A DNA stretch of 28,425 nt from AC-52 sp044870295 (GTDB lineage Bacteria; Actinomycetota; UBA4738): assembly GCA_044870295.1 (NCBI GenBank), contig JBIOYQ010000156.1, forward strand, positions 1 to 28,425, in the 5' to 3' direction. The position numbers were made by a program, and so were the translations under genes. This document shows positions 1 through 7,704 of the stretch, piece by piece (the stretch's first letter is position 1; each line of letters opens with the position of its first letter). The notes under the pieces are model-generated. The model saw nothing but the letters and a program-made list of their open reading frames with translations. It did no database searches and had not been told where the DNA came from.

Positions 1-861
1 TCGGCCGGCTATCGGGTGAGCGTCGCTTCCGATGGTGAGGAGGGCCTGGTCCGGGCGCTGGAGGGCCGCCCCGACCTGATCATCGCCGACGTGATGATGC
101 CCCGGATGGACGGCTTCGCCTTCGCGGAGCACATCCGCAAGGATCCGCGGACATCGACGATCAGCATGATCATGGTGACCGCGCGGGGCCAGCTGCCGGA
201 CAAGATCCTCGGGCTAGTGTCGGGGGCAGACGACTACGTCATCAAGCCCTTCGACCCGGTCGAGCTCCTGGCGCGCGTCAGTGGGACCCTGCGGCGGGCC
301 CGCGACATGCGGGGGTCGTCGCCGCTGACCGGCCTCCCCGGCAACCTGCGGATCCAGGAAGAGATCCAGCAGCGCGTGAACGGCGGCCATGCCTTCGCGC
401 TTCTCTACGCGGACCTTGACCACTTCAAGGCGTACAACGACCGGTATGGGTTCGAGCGCGGCGACCAGGCCATCCATGTGCTGGCCAACGTGGTGAGCAG
501 ACTGACCCAGGAGCTGGCCGGGCCGGACGCGTTCGTGGGCCACGTGGGAGGCGACGATTTCGTGGCGCTGGTCGATCCCGACGTGGCCGAGGACCTGGCC
601 AAGCGGCTGTGCGAGGCGTTCGACCGCGAGGTGCCATCCCTATACGACGCCGAGGACCTCGAGCGGGGACAGGTGGAGGTCCGGGACCGGCGAGGGGGAC
701 TGTCGAGCTTCCCCCTGCTCTCCGTGTCGATCGGCGTCGCCGGCAACGGCCACCACGCGTTCTCCCACCACGGCGAGGCGGTGGCGCTCGCCACCGAGAT
801 GAAGCAGCTCGCCAAGCGCGATGCCGGCTCGTCGTTCGCCGTCGATCGACGGCAAGGCTGA
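1..861 (+). CDS. Response regulator with receiver and GGDEF (diguanylate cyclase-like) domains, 5' partial
   Basis: The reading frame is open from base 1, so the true start lies outside the window; an internal GTG at 16 is not a credible start because it would delete the first receiver strand. Residues 1 to about 100 of the visible part form a receiver domain: the phospho-acceptor Asp is visible residue 30 in ADVMMPRMDG, and the conserved Lys is in VIKPFDP. About 15-20 N-terminal residues are missing. A GGDEF domain follows (from about residue 110, LTGLPGN), with the signature written GGDDF at residues 183-187. No RxxD inhibitory site is seen five residues upstream. Known for the family: phosphorylation of the receiver controls cyclic-di-GMP synthesis. 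Inference: it may be active, because Asp for Glu in the signature is conservative, but a degenerate GTP- or c-di-GMP-binding role is possible. No kinase gene is adjacent in the visible sequence. Confidence 0.9.
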   Translation, partial: SAGYRVSVASDGEEGLVRALEGRPDLIIADVMMPRMDGFAFAEHIRKDPRTSTISMIMVTARGQLPDKILGLVSGADDYVIKPFDPVELLARVSGTLRRARDMRGSSPLTGLPGNLRIQEEIQQRVNGGHAFALLYADLDHFKAYNDRYGFERGDQAIHVLANVVSRLTQELAGPDAFVGHVGGDDFVALVDPDVAEDLAKRLCEAFDREVPSLYDAEDLERGQVEVRDRRGGLSSFPLLSVSIGVAGNGHHAFSHHGEAVALATEMKQLAKRDAGSSFAVDRRQG

Positions 862-1169
862 GGCGGGACCGGCCCCCGAGGCCATAGGCCCCTAGATACT
901 CCCTTTCGCACCAGGTGTACGTGCAACCGTACGTTCGGCGCGTCCGAGGGTAACTGGGTGCGCGTCGCAACTCAGTCTTCCTCGTCCGTGTCCCCCCGAT
1001 GAGCGACCTCCACAGCCTCACCGCACCACAGACCTTGGACCAACGGCTCGTCCGATCGCTTCGTGCGGCGGATCGTTCGGGGGAGGACGAAGAGAGCGCT
1101 TTCGGCACCCCACTTCGAGTCGTCTGTCAGATGTGGGGGAGGGGGCCGGCGGCCAACACTACAGAAGCC
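862..1169. other. Intergenic region of about 308 bases before the protease gene
   Basis: No convincing gene. The protease frame is open back to an ATG at 999, but the codons from 999 to 1169 encode a polar stretch with no signal sequence, so I read them as untranslated. GGCC-rich short repeats just after the regulator stop (871-892) could form weak hairpins but have no T-run. A small inverted repeat sits at 917-932. A purine-rich stretch at 1134-1145 lies too far (about 24 bases) from the preferred ATG to be a standard ribosome binding site. I do not recognise a riboswitch. Confidence 0.5.
917..932. repeat. Small inverted repeat GTACG-N6-CGTAC, possible operator
   Basis: Perfect 5-base arms at 917-921 and 928-932 separated by 6 bases, lying between the GGDEF regulator and the protease gene. 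The arms do not extend, so this could be chance. If real, it would fit a dimeric regulator binding upstream of the protease/kinase pair. Confidence 0.25.
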
Positions 1170-2951
1170 ATGCGACCGACCATCAAGAAGCGGATCCGCA
1201 TCCCGCTGGCCCTCGCCTTGGCCGCGTTGATCGCGAGCTCGCCGATCCGCGGGTCGGTCGTCGGATCCTCCTCCGCGGCCCAGGCCGCGAACCTCGATCC
1301 CGCCCTCAGGGCATCGATGGGTTCGCCGGCCATGGTCTCCGTCATCGTCCGTGAAGCCATGCCGGCGTCTGATCGAGCCGAGCGCACAGTCCGAGCCGCG
1401 GGCGGCACGGTCACCTCCGAGCTCCCGATCATCGGCGCGTTCTCCGCTCGCGTCCCCGGCACCGCCCTCGGGCGGATCGCGACCTCCCGCACCGTTTCCG
1501 CAGTTTGGGGCGACCGCAAGGTCCACGTCTCCTCGATCGTCGACGACCTCAACCGGCGGGCGGCCAACACCATCTGGCAGCAGTCCATCAATCTCGGAGG
1601 CGTCCGCAAGTACGGCTACACCGGCGCCGGTGTGACGGTCGCCCTGGTCGACACCGGTATCCGGGACCTCCCCGACCTGGCCGGTCAAATCGTCGCGAAG
1701 GTGGACTTCACGCCCGACCGCGACGGCGTGGACTACTTCGGCCACGGGACGCACATGGCCGGCATCATCGCCGGCAACGGGGCGATGTCGGACGGCACGT
1801 GGGCCGGCGTCGCGCCGAAGGCCAACCTCGTCTCCGTCAAGGTGGCCGGTGCCAACGGCTCGACCGACGTCTCCATCGTGATCGCGGGGCTGCAGTGGGT
1901 GTATGCGCACCGTGCGCAATACGGCATCCGGGTGCTCAATCTCTCTTTTGGGACGGACTCGACGCAGAGTTACCTGATCGACCCGCTCGACTATGCGGTC
2001 GAGCAACTGTGGCTGGGCGGCGTGTTCGTCTCCGCCGCCGCGGGCAACCGCGGCCCCGACATTCGGACCATCAACAAGCCGGGAGATGATCCATTTGTCC
2101 AGACGGTGGGCGGGGCGGACCTCAAGAACACCCAGTCGAAGACCGACGACGAACTGGCCAAGTTCTCGAGCCGCGGACCCACCCAGGACGGCATCCTCAA
2201 GCCGGAGATCGTCGCCCCGAGCGTGACGATCGTGTCCCTCCGCGCAGCCGGAAGCACGATCGACACCGAATACCCAAGCGCGAGGGTCGGCAGCGACTAC
2301 TTCAAGGGGACCGGCACCTCACAGGCCGCGGCCATCGTCTCCGGCGTGGCCGCATTGATGTTCCAAGCGCAGCCGGCCCTGACGCCGGACGTCGCCAAGT
2401 CCACGCTGGTGCATACCGCCACCCGTGCCAACACGGGGACCTACGGGCCGGGCATCGGTCTCGTCAACGCCTGGGATGCCGCGCTCAGCGCCGCCCAGCG
2501 CACCTACGTGCTCTCACCGGCGAACGTTGGCGTGGTTCCGTCGACCGGCACCGGCTCCCTCGAGGCATCGCGTGGTTCCACGCGCGTGTACGCGGATCTC
2601 CCGGCCGATGGCCTTGCCGCGAGCGACCAGGACGGTCAAGCCGACGAGGTCAAGGGCGAGATCGACGCCCTGGGCAACTCCTGGAACAACCTGGGATGGA
2701 ACACGGTCGTCACGATGAACCTCGGATGGAACAACCTGGGTTGGAGCGCGAGCGCATGGAGTGACGGCACCGCGCCGGGGACGGGGTGGAGCGACGCGAA
2801 CTGGAGCGGCATCTTTTGGGACAACGTTGGCTGGGAGAACACCGGCTGGGACAACGTTGGATGGGAGAACATCGGCTGGGACAACATTGGATGGGATAGC
2901 TTCGGCTGGGACATGCCGATCGCGTTCAACATCGGATGGGGCCGACAGTGA
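1170..2951 (+). CDS. Exported subtilisin-family (S8) serine peptidase with C-terminal Trp-rich repeats
   Basis: The ATG at 1170 is preferred because it gives a typical signal peptide (MRPTIKKRIRIPLALALAAL, cleavage probably after AQA near residue 42); an ATG at 999 in the same frame would bury it. Product 593 residues. An I9-like propeptide spans about 45-120. The catalytic domain follows: Asp161 in VALVDTGI, His192 in GHGTHMAG, oxyanion Asn293 in AAAGNRG, and Ser384 in GTGTSQAAA, so the triad is complete (QAAA replaces the common MAAP after the Ser). The C-terminal 90 residues are a Trp/Gly/Asn-rich repeat not needed for catalysis. The stop overlaps the GTG of the downstream histidine kinase by 4 bases, suggesting co-translation. 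Inferred role: exported or surface protease; the substrate is unknown, and the tail may anchor it or mediate assembly. Confidence 0.93.
   Translation: MRPTIKKRIRIPLALALAALIASSPIRGSVVGSSSAAQAANLDPALRASMGSPAMVSVIVREAMPASDRAERTVRAAGGTVTSELPIIGAFSARVPGTALGRIATSRTVSAVWGDRKVHVSSIVDDLNRRAANTIWQQSINLGGVRKYGYTGAGVTVALVDTGIRDLPDLAGQIVAKVDFTPDRDGVDYFGHGTHMAGIIAGNGAMSDGTWAGVAPKANLVSVKVAGANGSTDVSIVIAGLQWVYAHRAQYGIRVLNLSFGTDSTQSYLIDPLDYAVEQLWLGGVFVSAAAGNRGPDIRTINKPGDDPFVQTVGGADLKNTQSKTDDELAKFSSRGPTQDGILKPEIVAPSVTIVSLRAAGSTIDTEYPSARVGSDYFKGTGTSQAAAIVSGVAALMFQAQPALTPDVAKSTLVHTATRANTGTYGPGIGLVNAWDAALSAAQRTYVLSPANVGVVPSTGTGSLEASRGSTRVYADLPADGLAASDQDGQADEVKGEIDALGNSWNNLGWNTVVTMNLGWNNLGWSASAWSDGTAPGTGWSDANWSGIFWDNVGWENTGWDNVGWENIGWDNIGWDSFGWDMPIAFNIGWGRQ
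2817..2906 (+). repeat. Tandem 15-bp repeat encoding Trp-Asp/Glu-Asn-x-Gly units
   Basis: Six consecutive 15-base units begin at 2817, 2832, 2847, 2862, 2877 and 2892 with TGG at the same phase. They encode W-D-N-V-G and W-E-N-T/I-G in alternation, giving a 10-residue (30-base) super-repeat. Looser versions (NLGW, SASAW, SDANW) extend the pattern back to about 2680. The last unit is degenerate (W-D-S-F-G). The regularity at DNA level suggests growth by slippage or duplication. Confidence 0.9.
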
Positions 2952-4717
2952 GCGTGTCGACGCAGCGACTGTCCGGGCCGGTCCGGGTCGTGATCACCGC
3001 CGTGGTCACCGGTGCTGTCGCCGCGATAGCCCTGCGGGTCCGGGCGCTGGCCTCGTGGGACGCCAAGGATCTCGCCGCCCTGGCCGTCCTGGTGGCCGGC
3101 ACGGCAGTTGCCGAGCAGTTCCCTATCGAGATCCGCCACCGCACCGAGACCATGTACATGGCCCTGACGGACTCGCTGTGGGCCGCAGGCATCCTTCTGG
3201 CCCGTCCCAGCGTCCTGTTGCTCGGGGTGGCCGCCGGCGTGTGCGCCGGCCTGATCATCCGGCACAAGCCCCCAGTGAAGATCCTGTTCAACGTGTCGCA
3301 ATACGTCGTGGCGCTGTCGGTGGCCGAGCTGATCTTCACCTCGCTGGCCAGCCACGGCGACCCCCTGGCGACGCGGGCGTGGGTCGGCATCGTCCTCGGG
3401 ATGACGGCGTACGCGGCGGTCAGCTCCATCCTGGTGTCCTCGGTGATCGCGTTGTCGGGCGAGCGCACGTTCCGAGAGATCCTCCTCCCCCCGCTGCGGG
3501 CCAACGCGCTCCACTACCTCGGCAACATGACGCTCGGGATCCTGGGCGCGGTGGCCTGGACGGTCACGCCGTTCGGTCTGGTCCTGGTGGTGTTCCCCCT
3601 GGTCGGGTTCTATATGGCCTACCGCACGCTGGCGCGCAGCCTCCGCGAGGGCGACCGGCTACGCGAGCTGATCGTGGAGAACGCCTCCGACGGTATCTTC
3701 GTGGCCGCTCCCGACTGCACCCTGGTGTCCTGGAACCCCGCCATGGAGCGGATCACCGGCCTCTCGGTTGAACGGGTACTGGGTCGGCGGTGGCAGGAGG
3801 TCCTGTCCAACCCGACCGCCGACGACAACGGGGAGCCTCGGCGGCCCGCCCGATGCGACGGCCCCGGCGAGACGTGGTTCGCCACCATCCCGCGCCCCGG
3901 CGCGGTTCCCGGCTGGGTGCTGTGCTCCTCGAGCCCGATCACCGACCGCGACGGCAAAGTCAAGGCGACCGTGGTCGTCGTGCACGACGTCACCGCCGAG
4001 CGCGAGGCCGAGCAGCTCAAGGCCGACTTCGTGGCCACCATCTCGCACGAGCTGCGGACCCCGCTGACCCCGTTGAAGGGCTTCCTGACCTCACTGATCC
4101 AGGGCGTCATCGACGACGGCACCGAGGTCCGGCACGACTACTACAAGATCATGCTGCGGCAGGCCAACCGCCTGGAGCGGCTGGTGTCCGACCTGCTCGA
4201 GGTGTCGAAGATCGAGACGAACGACACCGTCACCGATCTTCGCGCCGTCGACGTGTGCGATCCCGTTGGCCAGCAGGTCCGGACCTTCACCGAGGAGCAC
4301 CCCGGCCGCCGCATCGTGTTCACACCGCCGAAGGCCGGCATCCTGGTGGAGGCGGACGGCTCTCGCATCGGGCTCGTGGTCAGCAACCTGATCAGCAACG
4401 CGCTGAAGTACTCCTCCGCCACCGCGCCGGTCGAGGTGAGGATCACGGTCGACGATCACGCGGCCACGGTGTCCGTGCACGACGAGGGCCCCGGCATCCC
4501 CGCCGCCGAGCACGAGCGGATCTTCGAGCGCTTCTACCAGATCGATGGCCACATGACCCGGGAGAAGGGCGGCGTCGGGCTCGGGCTGTACGTGTGCCGC
4601 CGGCTCATCGAGGCCATGTCCGGGGAGATCTGGGTGGAGTCCGGGCTCGGCGCGGGATCCACGTTCTCCTTCAGCCTTCCGCTGGCGGGCGCGCGGGCCC
4701 ATTCGTCGGCCAGCTGA
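2948..4717 (+). CDS. Membrane-bound PAS-domain sensor histidine kinase
   Basis: The GTG at 2948 is chosen because it overlaps the protease stop as GTGA and has GGATGGGG 8 bases upstream; an in-frame ATG at 2936 lies inside that ribosome binding site. Product 589 residues. The N-terminal 215 residues contain about six hydrophobic segments with short loops, an integral membrane input module. A PAS domain follows (about 225-345; ENASDGIFVA, WNPAMERITGL). HisKA has the phospho-accepting His367 in ISHELRTPL. The ATPase domain has an N box (NLISNALKYSS), DEGPGIP and GVGLGLYVCRRL, so all the usual boxes are present. No response regulator gene follows. Co-translation with an exported protease suggests a shared function, for example the protease producing or modulating the signal; this is inference. 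Confidence 0.93.
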   Translation: MSVSTQRLSGPVRVVITAVVTGAVAAIALRVRALASWDAKDLAALAVLVAGTAVAEQFPIEIRHRTETMYMALTDSLWAAGILLARPSVLLLGVAAGVCAGLIIRHKPPVKILFNVSQYVVALSVAELIFTSLASHGDPLATRAWVGIVLGMTAYAAVSSILVSSVIALSGERTFREILLPPLRANALHYLGNMTLGILGAVAWTVTPFGLVLVVFPLVGFYMAYRTLARSLREGDRLRELIVENASDGIFVAAPDCTLVSWNPAMERITGLSVERVLGRRWQEVLSNPTADDNGEPRRPARCDGPGETWFATIPRPGAVPGWVLCSSSPITDRDGKVKATVVVVHDVTAEREAEQLKADFVATISHELRTPLTPLKGFLTSLIQGVIDDGTEVRHDYYKIMLRQANRLERLVSDLLEVSKIETNDTVTDLRAVDVCDPVGQQVRTFTEEHPGRRIVFTPPKAGILVEADGSRIGLVVSNLISNALKYSSATAPVEVRITVDDHAATVSVHDEGPGIPAAEHERIFERFYQIDGHMTREKGGVGLGLYVCRRLIEAMSGEIWVESGLGAGSTFSFSLPLAGARAHSSAS

Positions 4718-4807
4718 CCGTTCCTCCCCCCTCCCGTTCGTCTTCGTGTTTGACCACGCGCCCCCGTGGCGTGTACACAGAGTGGTCATCACCCGGGGGA
4801 GACGACC
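4718..4807 (+). promoter_or_regulatory. Intergenic region with nested inverted repeats and a strong RBS upstream of the six-gene operon
   Basis: Perfect 7-base arms TGACCAC (4751-4757) and GTGGTCA (4782-4788) flank a 24-base spacer. Inside or overlapping are CCACG/CGTGG (4754-4758 and 4765-4769) and the 8-base palindrome GTGTACAC (4771-4778). A TTGACC (4750-4755) overlaps the left arm and could be a -35 box with TACACA 18 bases later, which is a weak -10. GGGGGAG (4796-4802) is a good ribosome binding site for the ATG at 4808. The arrangement is what a repressor operator over a promoter would look like, but no binding protein is identified. Confidence 0.45.
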
Positions 4808-6214
4808 ATGGACGCCACTGCCAGCACACCGATCGCGATCGACGAAGCGGCCCTGACGGATCTGCGGAAGGGCTTGCGCGGGCTGACGGTCCTTCCCGGC
4901 GATCCGACCTACGACGAGGACCGGAACGTCTGGAACGGCTCGATCGATCGGCGTCCGGCCATCGTCGTGAAGTGCGCCGGGGTGGCCGACGTCATGGCCG
5001 CGGTGGCGTTCGGCCGGCGGACCGGACTCCCCGTTGCCGTGCGCAGCGGCGGCCACAGCTTCCCCGGGCTGTCGACGTGTGACGGTGGCATCGTCGTCGA
5101 CCTGTCCTTCATGCGGGGCGTCCGGGTCGACCCCGAGGCGCGAACGGTACGGGCGCAGGCCGGGGTGCGGCTGGGGGAGCTGGACCGTGAGACGCAGGCG
5201 TTCGGCATGGCCGTGCCCGCCGGCATCGTCACCACCACCGGCCTGACCGGCTTGACGCTGGGCGGCGGGATCGGCTGGCTGATGCGGAAGTACGGCTTGA
5301 CCATCGACCAGCTGCTGTCCGTGGACCTGGTCACGGCGGACGGCTCGTTCGTGAAGGCCAGCGAGCGGGAGAACGCCGACCTGTTCTGGGGCGTGCGCGG
5401 CGCGGGCGGCAACTTCGGCATCGTCACCGAGTTCGAGTTCCGCTTGAACGAGGTCGGGCCGCAGGTGCTGGCCGGGCCCATCGCGTGGCCCATGGAGGAA
5501 TCGCCGAACGTCCTGCGGTTCTACCGGGACTGGATCGAGGATGCCCCGGACGAGCTCACCACGATCGTGGTGCACCGCTACGCGCCTCCGCTGCCCGCCA
5601 TCCCACCCGAGCTGCACGGCGTGCCGGTGGTCATGGTGATCTCCTGCTACGCCGGATCCATCGAGGAGGGCGAGCGGGTGCTCCGCCCGCTGCGGGAGTT
5701 CGGTACGCCGCTGCTGGACCTCTGCAAGCCAAAGCCGTTCACCGAGCACCAGGCCATGTTCGACCCGTCGTTCCCCAGGGGCTGGTGGTACTACTTCCGG
5801 TCGGCGGACCTGGCCGAGCTGTCGGACGGCGCCATCGACGTCATCGCCTCGAACGCGCTCAAGATGCGGTCCAAGCTGACCGCGTTCCCCATCTTCCAGC
5901 TGGGCGGCGCCATCCGCGGGGTCGGCGAGGACGAGTCGGCCTTCAATGGACGCAAGGCCGGCCACACCATCAACGTCAACGCCACCACCGCGACCAGCGA
6001 GGGCTTCCCCGAGGAACGGGAGTGGTCGCGGAACTTCTGGTCCGAGCTGGAGCCGTACCACACCAGCGTGTACGTGAACTTCCTCATGGAGGAGGGCGAG
6101 GACCGCATCCGGCAGGCGTACGGCGGGGCCAAGTACGACCGGCTGAAGGCGTTGAAGCGCGACTACGACCCGGACAACTTCTTCCGGATCAACCAGAACA
6201 TCCCTCCGAACTGA
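4808..6214 (+). CDS. FAD-binding oxidoreductase, berberine-bridge-enzyme-like (PCMH fold)
   Basis: Start at 4808 follows GGGGGAG at normal spacing; an in-frame ATG at 4766 would place the RBS inside the gene. Product 468 residues, typical for bacterial members. The FAD-binding PCMH domain spans about 40-215: His83 in RSGGHSFPG is the expected covalent 8-alpha-histidyl FAD attachment site, and TLGGGIGWL is the second flavin-contact segment. The position where bicovalent members carry Cys (AGTCPTVG-type) reads AGIVTTTG, so Val replaces Cys and the flavin is predicted to be singly linked. The C-terminal BBE segment (YDRLKALKRDYDPDNFF, NQNIPP) is intact. Family members oxidise alcohols, sugars or alkaloid-like compounds; the substrate cannot be told here. 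First gene of a tightly packed run; the next gene begins 6 bases after its stop. Confidence 0.93.
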   Translation: MDATASTPIAIDEAALTDLRKGLRGLTVLPGDPTYDEDRNVWNGSIDRRPAIVVKCAGVADVMAAVAFGRRTGLPVAVRSGGHSFPGLSTCDGGIVVDLSFMRGVRVDPEARTVRAQAGVRLGELDRETQAFGMAVPAGIVTTTGLTGLTLGGGIGWLMRKYGLTIDQLLSVDLVTADGSFVKASERENADLFWGVRGAGGNFGIVTEFEFRLNEVGPQVLAGPIAWPMEESPNVLRFYRDWIEDAPDELTTIVVHRYAPPLPAIPPELHGVPVVMVISCYAGSIEEGERVLRPLREFGTPLLDLCKPKPFTEHQAMFDPSFPRGWWYYFRSADLAELSDGAIDVIASNALKMRSKLTAFPIFQLGGAIRGVGEDESAFNGRKAGHTINVNATTATSEGFPEEREWSRNFWSELEPYHTSVYVNFLMEEGEDRIRQAYGGAKYDRLKALKRDYDPDNFFRINQNIPPN

Positions 6215-6220
6215 CGCTCC

Positions 6221-6580
6221 GTGGCGCCGCCGAAGGCCATCCGCCGGAAGCTCCTCGCCTTCGCGTTGGGATTTCCCGGCGCGTACGAGGACCACCCGTG
6301 GGACGAGGACGTCGCCAAGGTCGGCAAGAAGGTGTTCGTGTTCTTCGGTGCGCCGGACCGCGCGGAGTCGGGGATGACCGTGAAGCTGCGTGAGTCGCAC
6401 GACCACGCCTTGTCCGTTCCCGGCGCCGCGCCGACCGGGTACGGCCTGGGCACGTCCGGATGGGTCGACGTACCCTTCCGCGACACCACGCCGCCGCTCG
6501 ACGTCCTGAAGGACTGGGTCGACGAGAGCTACCGGATGGTGGCGCCGAAGAAGCTGGTCAGCGAGTTGGACCGCCGATGA
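6221..6580 (+). CDS. MmcQ/YjbR-family protein
   Basis: Product of 119 residues from a GTG start 6 bases after the upstream stop; there is no visible RBS, so reinitiation is likely. The family pattern is clear: an N-terminal helix ending FPGAYEDHPW, then VAKVGKKVFVFFG, VKLRESHDHAL, WVDVPF and a C-terminal helix pair (LKDWVDESYRMVAPKK). Known for the family: a small alpha/beta fold resembling a DNA-binding domain, often annotated as DNA-binding, but with no established biochemical role. The stop overlaps the next ATG (ATGA at 6577-6580), so it is translationally coupled to the hydrolase. Confidence 0.88.
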   Translation: MAPPKAIRRKLLAFALGFPGAYEDHPWDEDVAKVGKKVFVFFGAPDRAESGMTVKLRESHDHALSVPGAAPTGYGLGTSGWVDVPFRDTTPPLDVLKDWVDESYRMVAPKKLVSELDRR

Positions 6581-7275
6581 TCGAGATGAACGACATCCGA
6601 AGGGTGATACTCGGCCACTACACCATGCCCGAGGACAGCTCGCTGCCGCACCAGAAGATCGTGGTGGTCGCCTACGCCGTCCGCCATCCGCGCGGGCTGT
6701 TCCTGTTCGACACGGGGATCGGCGAGGGACACGAGGAAGCCGACCAGCGGTACGATCCGATCGTCCGGCGACCCTTGCGCGAGGCTCTTGGATCGATCGG
6801 CGTCGCGTTCGAGGACGTGTCGGTCATTGCCAACTGCCACTTCCACCTGGATCATTGCGGGGGCAATCCGCATTTCCCCGGCGTCCCGATCTTCGCCCAG
6901 CGCGCCGAGTACGACGCGGCCGACTCGCTCGAGTACACCCTGCCGCAGACCGTGCGGTTCGAAGGGGCGAAGATGGAGCTGCACGAAGGGGACGCCGACG
7001 TGTTCGAGGGCATCCGGATCATCCCGACCCCCGGGCATACGCCCGGCCACCAGTCCGTCGTGGTGGAGACCCGGAAGGGAAGAGCGTTCCTCGCCGGGCA
7101 AGCGACGAACGAAGCTTCCGAGTACGCCAGGGCGCAGCTCGCATGGCGGATCCAGATGGCCACTCCGGACGAACCGGCGCCCGAGGTGGCGGACTGGGTG
7201 AGTCGCGTCCAGGAAGAAGTCTCGCCGGTCAGGGTCTACTTCGCCCACGACCTGTGTGTCTGGGAGCCTGCATGA
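6577..7275 (+). CDS. Metallo-beta-lactamase-fold hydrolase, N-acyl homoserine lactonase-like
   Basis: The ATG at 6577 overlaps the preceding stop by 4 bases. Product 232 residues, close to the 250 of AiiA/AttM-type lactonases. The metal motif is present: H88-x-H90-x-D92-H93 in CHFHLDH, His154 in TPGHTPGH, and a C-terminal His224 in YFAHDLCVW. The bridging Asp expected after the second metal strand appears as Gln175 in FLAGQATNE. Known members open lactone rings of acyl homoserine lactones; the fold also serves many other hydrolases. Inference: hydrolysis of an ester or lactone in the same small-molecule pathway as its neighbours. Quorum quenching is possible but unproven. The stop overlaps the next start (ATGA at 7272-7275). 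Confidence 0.88.
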   Translation: MIEMNDIRRVILGHYTMPEDSSLPHQKIVVVAYAVRHPRGLFLFDTGIGEGHEEADQRYDPIVRRPLREALGSIGVAFEDVSVIANCHFHLDHCGGNPHFPGVPIFAQRAEYDAADSLEYTLPQTVRFEGAKMELHEGDADVFEGIRIIPTPGHTPGHQSVVVETRKGRAFLAGQATNEASEYARAQLAWRIQMATPDEPAPEVADWVSRVQEEVSPVRVYFAHDLCVWEPA

Positions 7276-7676
7276 GCGGGGAGTTCCCCACGACCGACGT
7301 CGAGGTCACGCTCCTGCTCGTGGTGAGCGACGTGGCCCGCTCGAAGGCCTTCTACCAGGACGTCCTTGGGGCGACCCTCTACCGCGAATACGGCGGCACA
7401 TCCGCCGTCTTTCGTTTCCAGGGGACGTGGCTCCTCCTGGTCACCGGGGGCGGACCCACGAAGGACAAGCCGGACGTGACCTTCGCACCGCCAACGGATC
7501 CCGCCACGGTGACCCACGAGCTCACCATGCGGGTCTCCGATTGCCGCGAGGCGTACGAGATCCTCCGATCGCGCGGCGCGAACTTCCTCACCCCACCCGT
7601 CGAGTACGAACACGAGATCCGGTGCTTCTTCCGGGACCCCGACGGCCACCTCCTGGAGATCAGCCAGACCCGATAG
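7272..7676 (+). CDS. VOC (glyoxalase/bleomycin-resistance/dioxygenase) family protein
   Basis: The ATG at 7272 overlaps the hydrolase stop. Product 134 residues, the normal size for a single two-module VOC protein. Visible family features: the N-terminal strand VTLLLVVSDVARSKAFYQDVLGA, here split as VTLLLVVSDV and SKAFYQDVLG, a central THELTMRVSD strand that opens the second module, and the C-terminal FFRDPDGHLLEISQ carrying the usual terminal metal-ligand Glu. Family members bind a divalent metal and isomerise, cleave or sequester small molecules. No substrate can be assigned. Its place between a hydrolase and flavin/F420 enzymes suggests a step in small-molecule conversion or detoxification. 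Confidence 0.9.
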   Translation: MSGEFPTTDVEVTLLLVVSDVARSKAFYQDVLGATLYREYGGTSAVFRFQGTWLLLVTGGGPTKDKPDVTFAPPTDPATVTHELTMRVSDCREAYEILRSRGANFLTPPVEYEHEIRCFFRDPDGHLLEISQTR

Positions 7677-7704
7677 CGGGGCCTGGATCGTTCAAACTGA
7701 GCGG

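Noticed and set aside
4091..6406. Long minus-strand open frame (771 codons) opposite the kinase and FAD oxidoreductase
   Set aside because: Shadow of high-GC coding sequence: composition is low-complexity (His/Arg/Gly/Val-rich), no domain is recognisable, and it covers two well-supported plus-strand genes.
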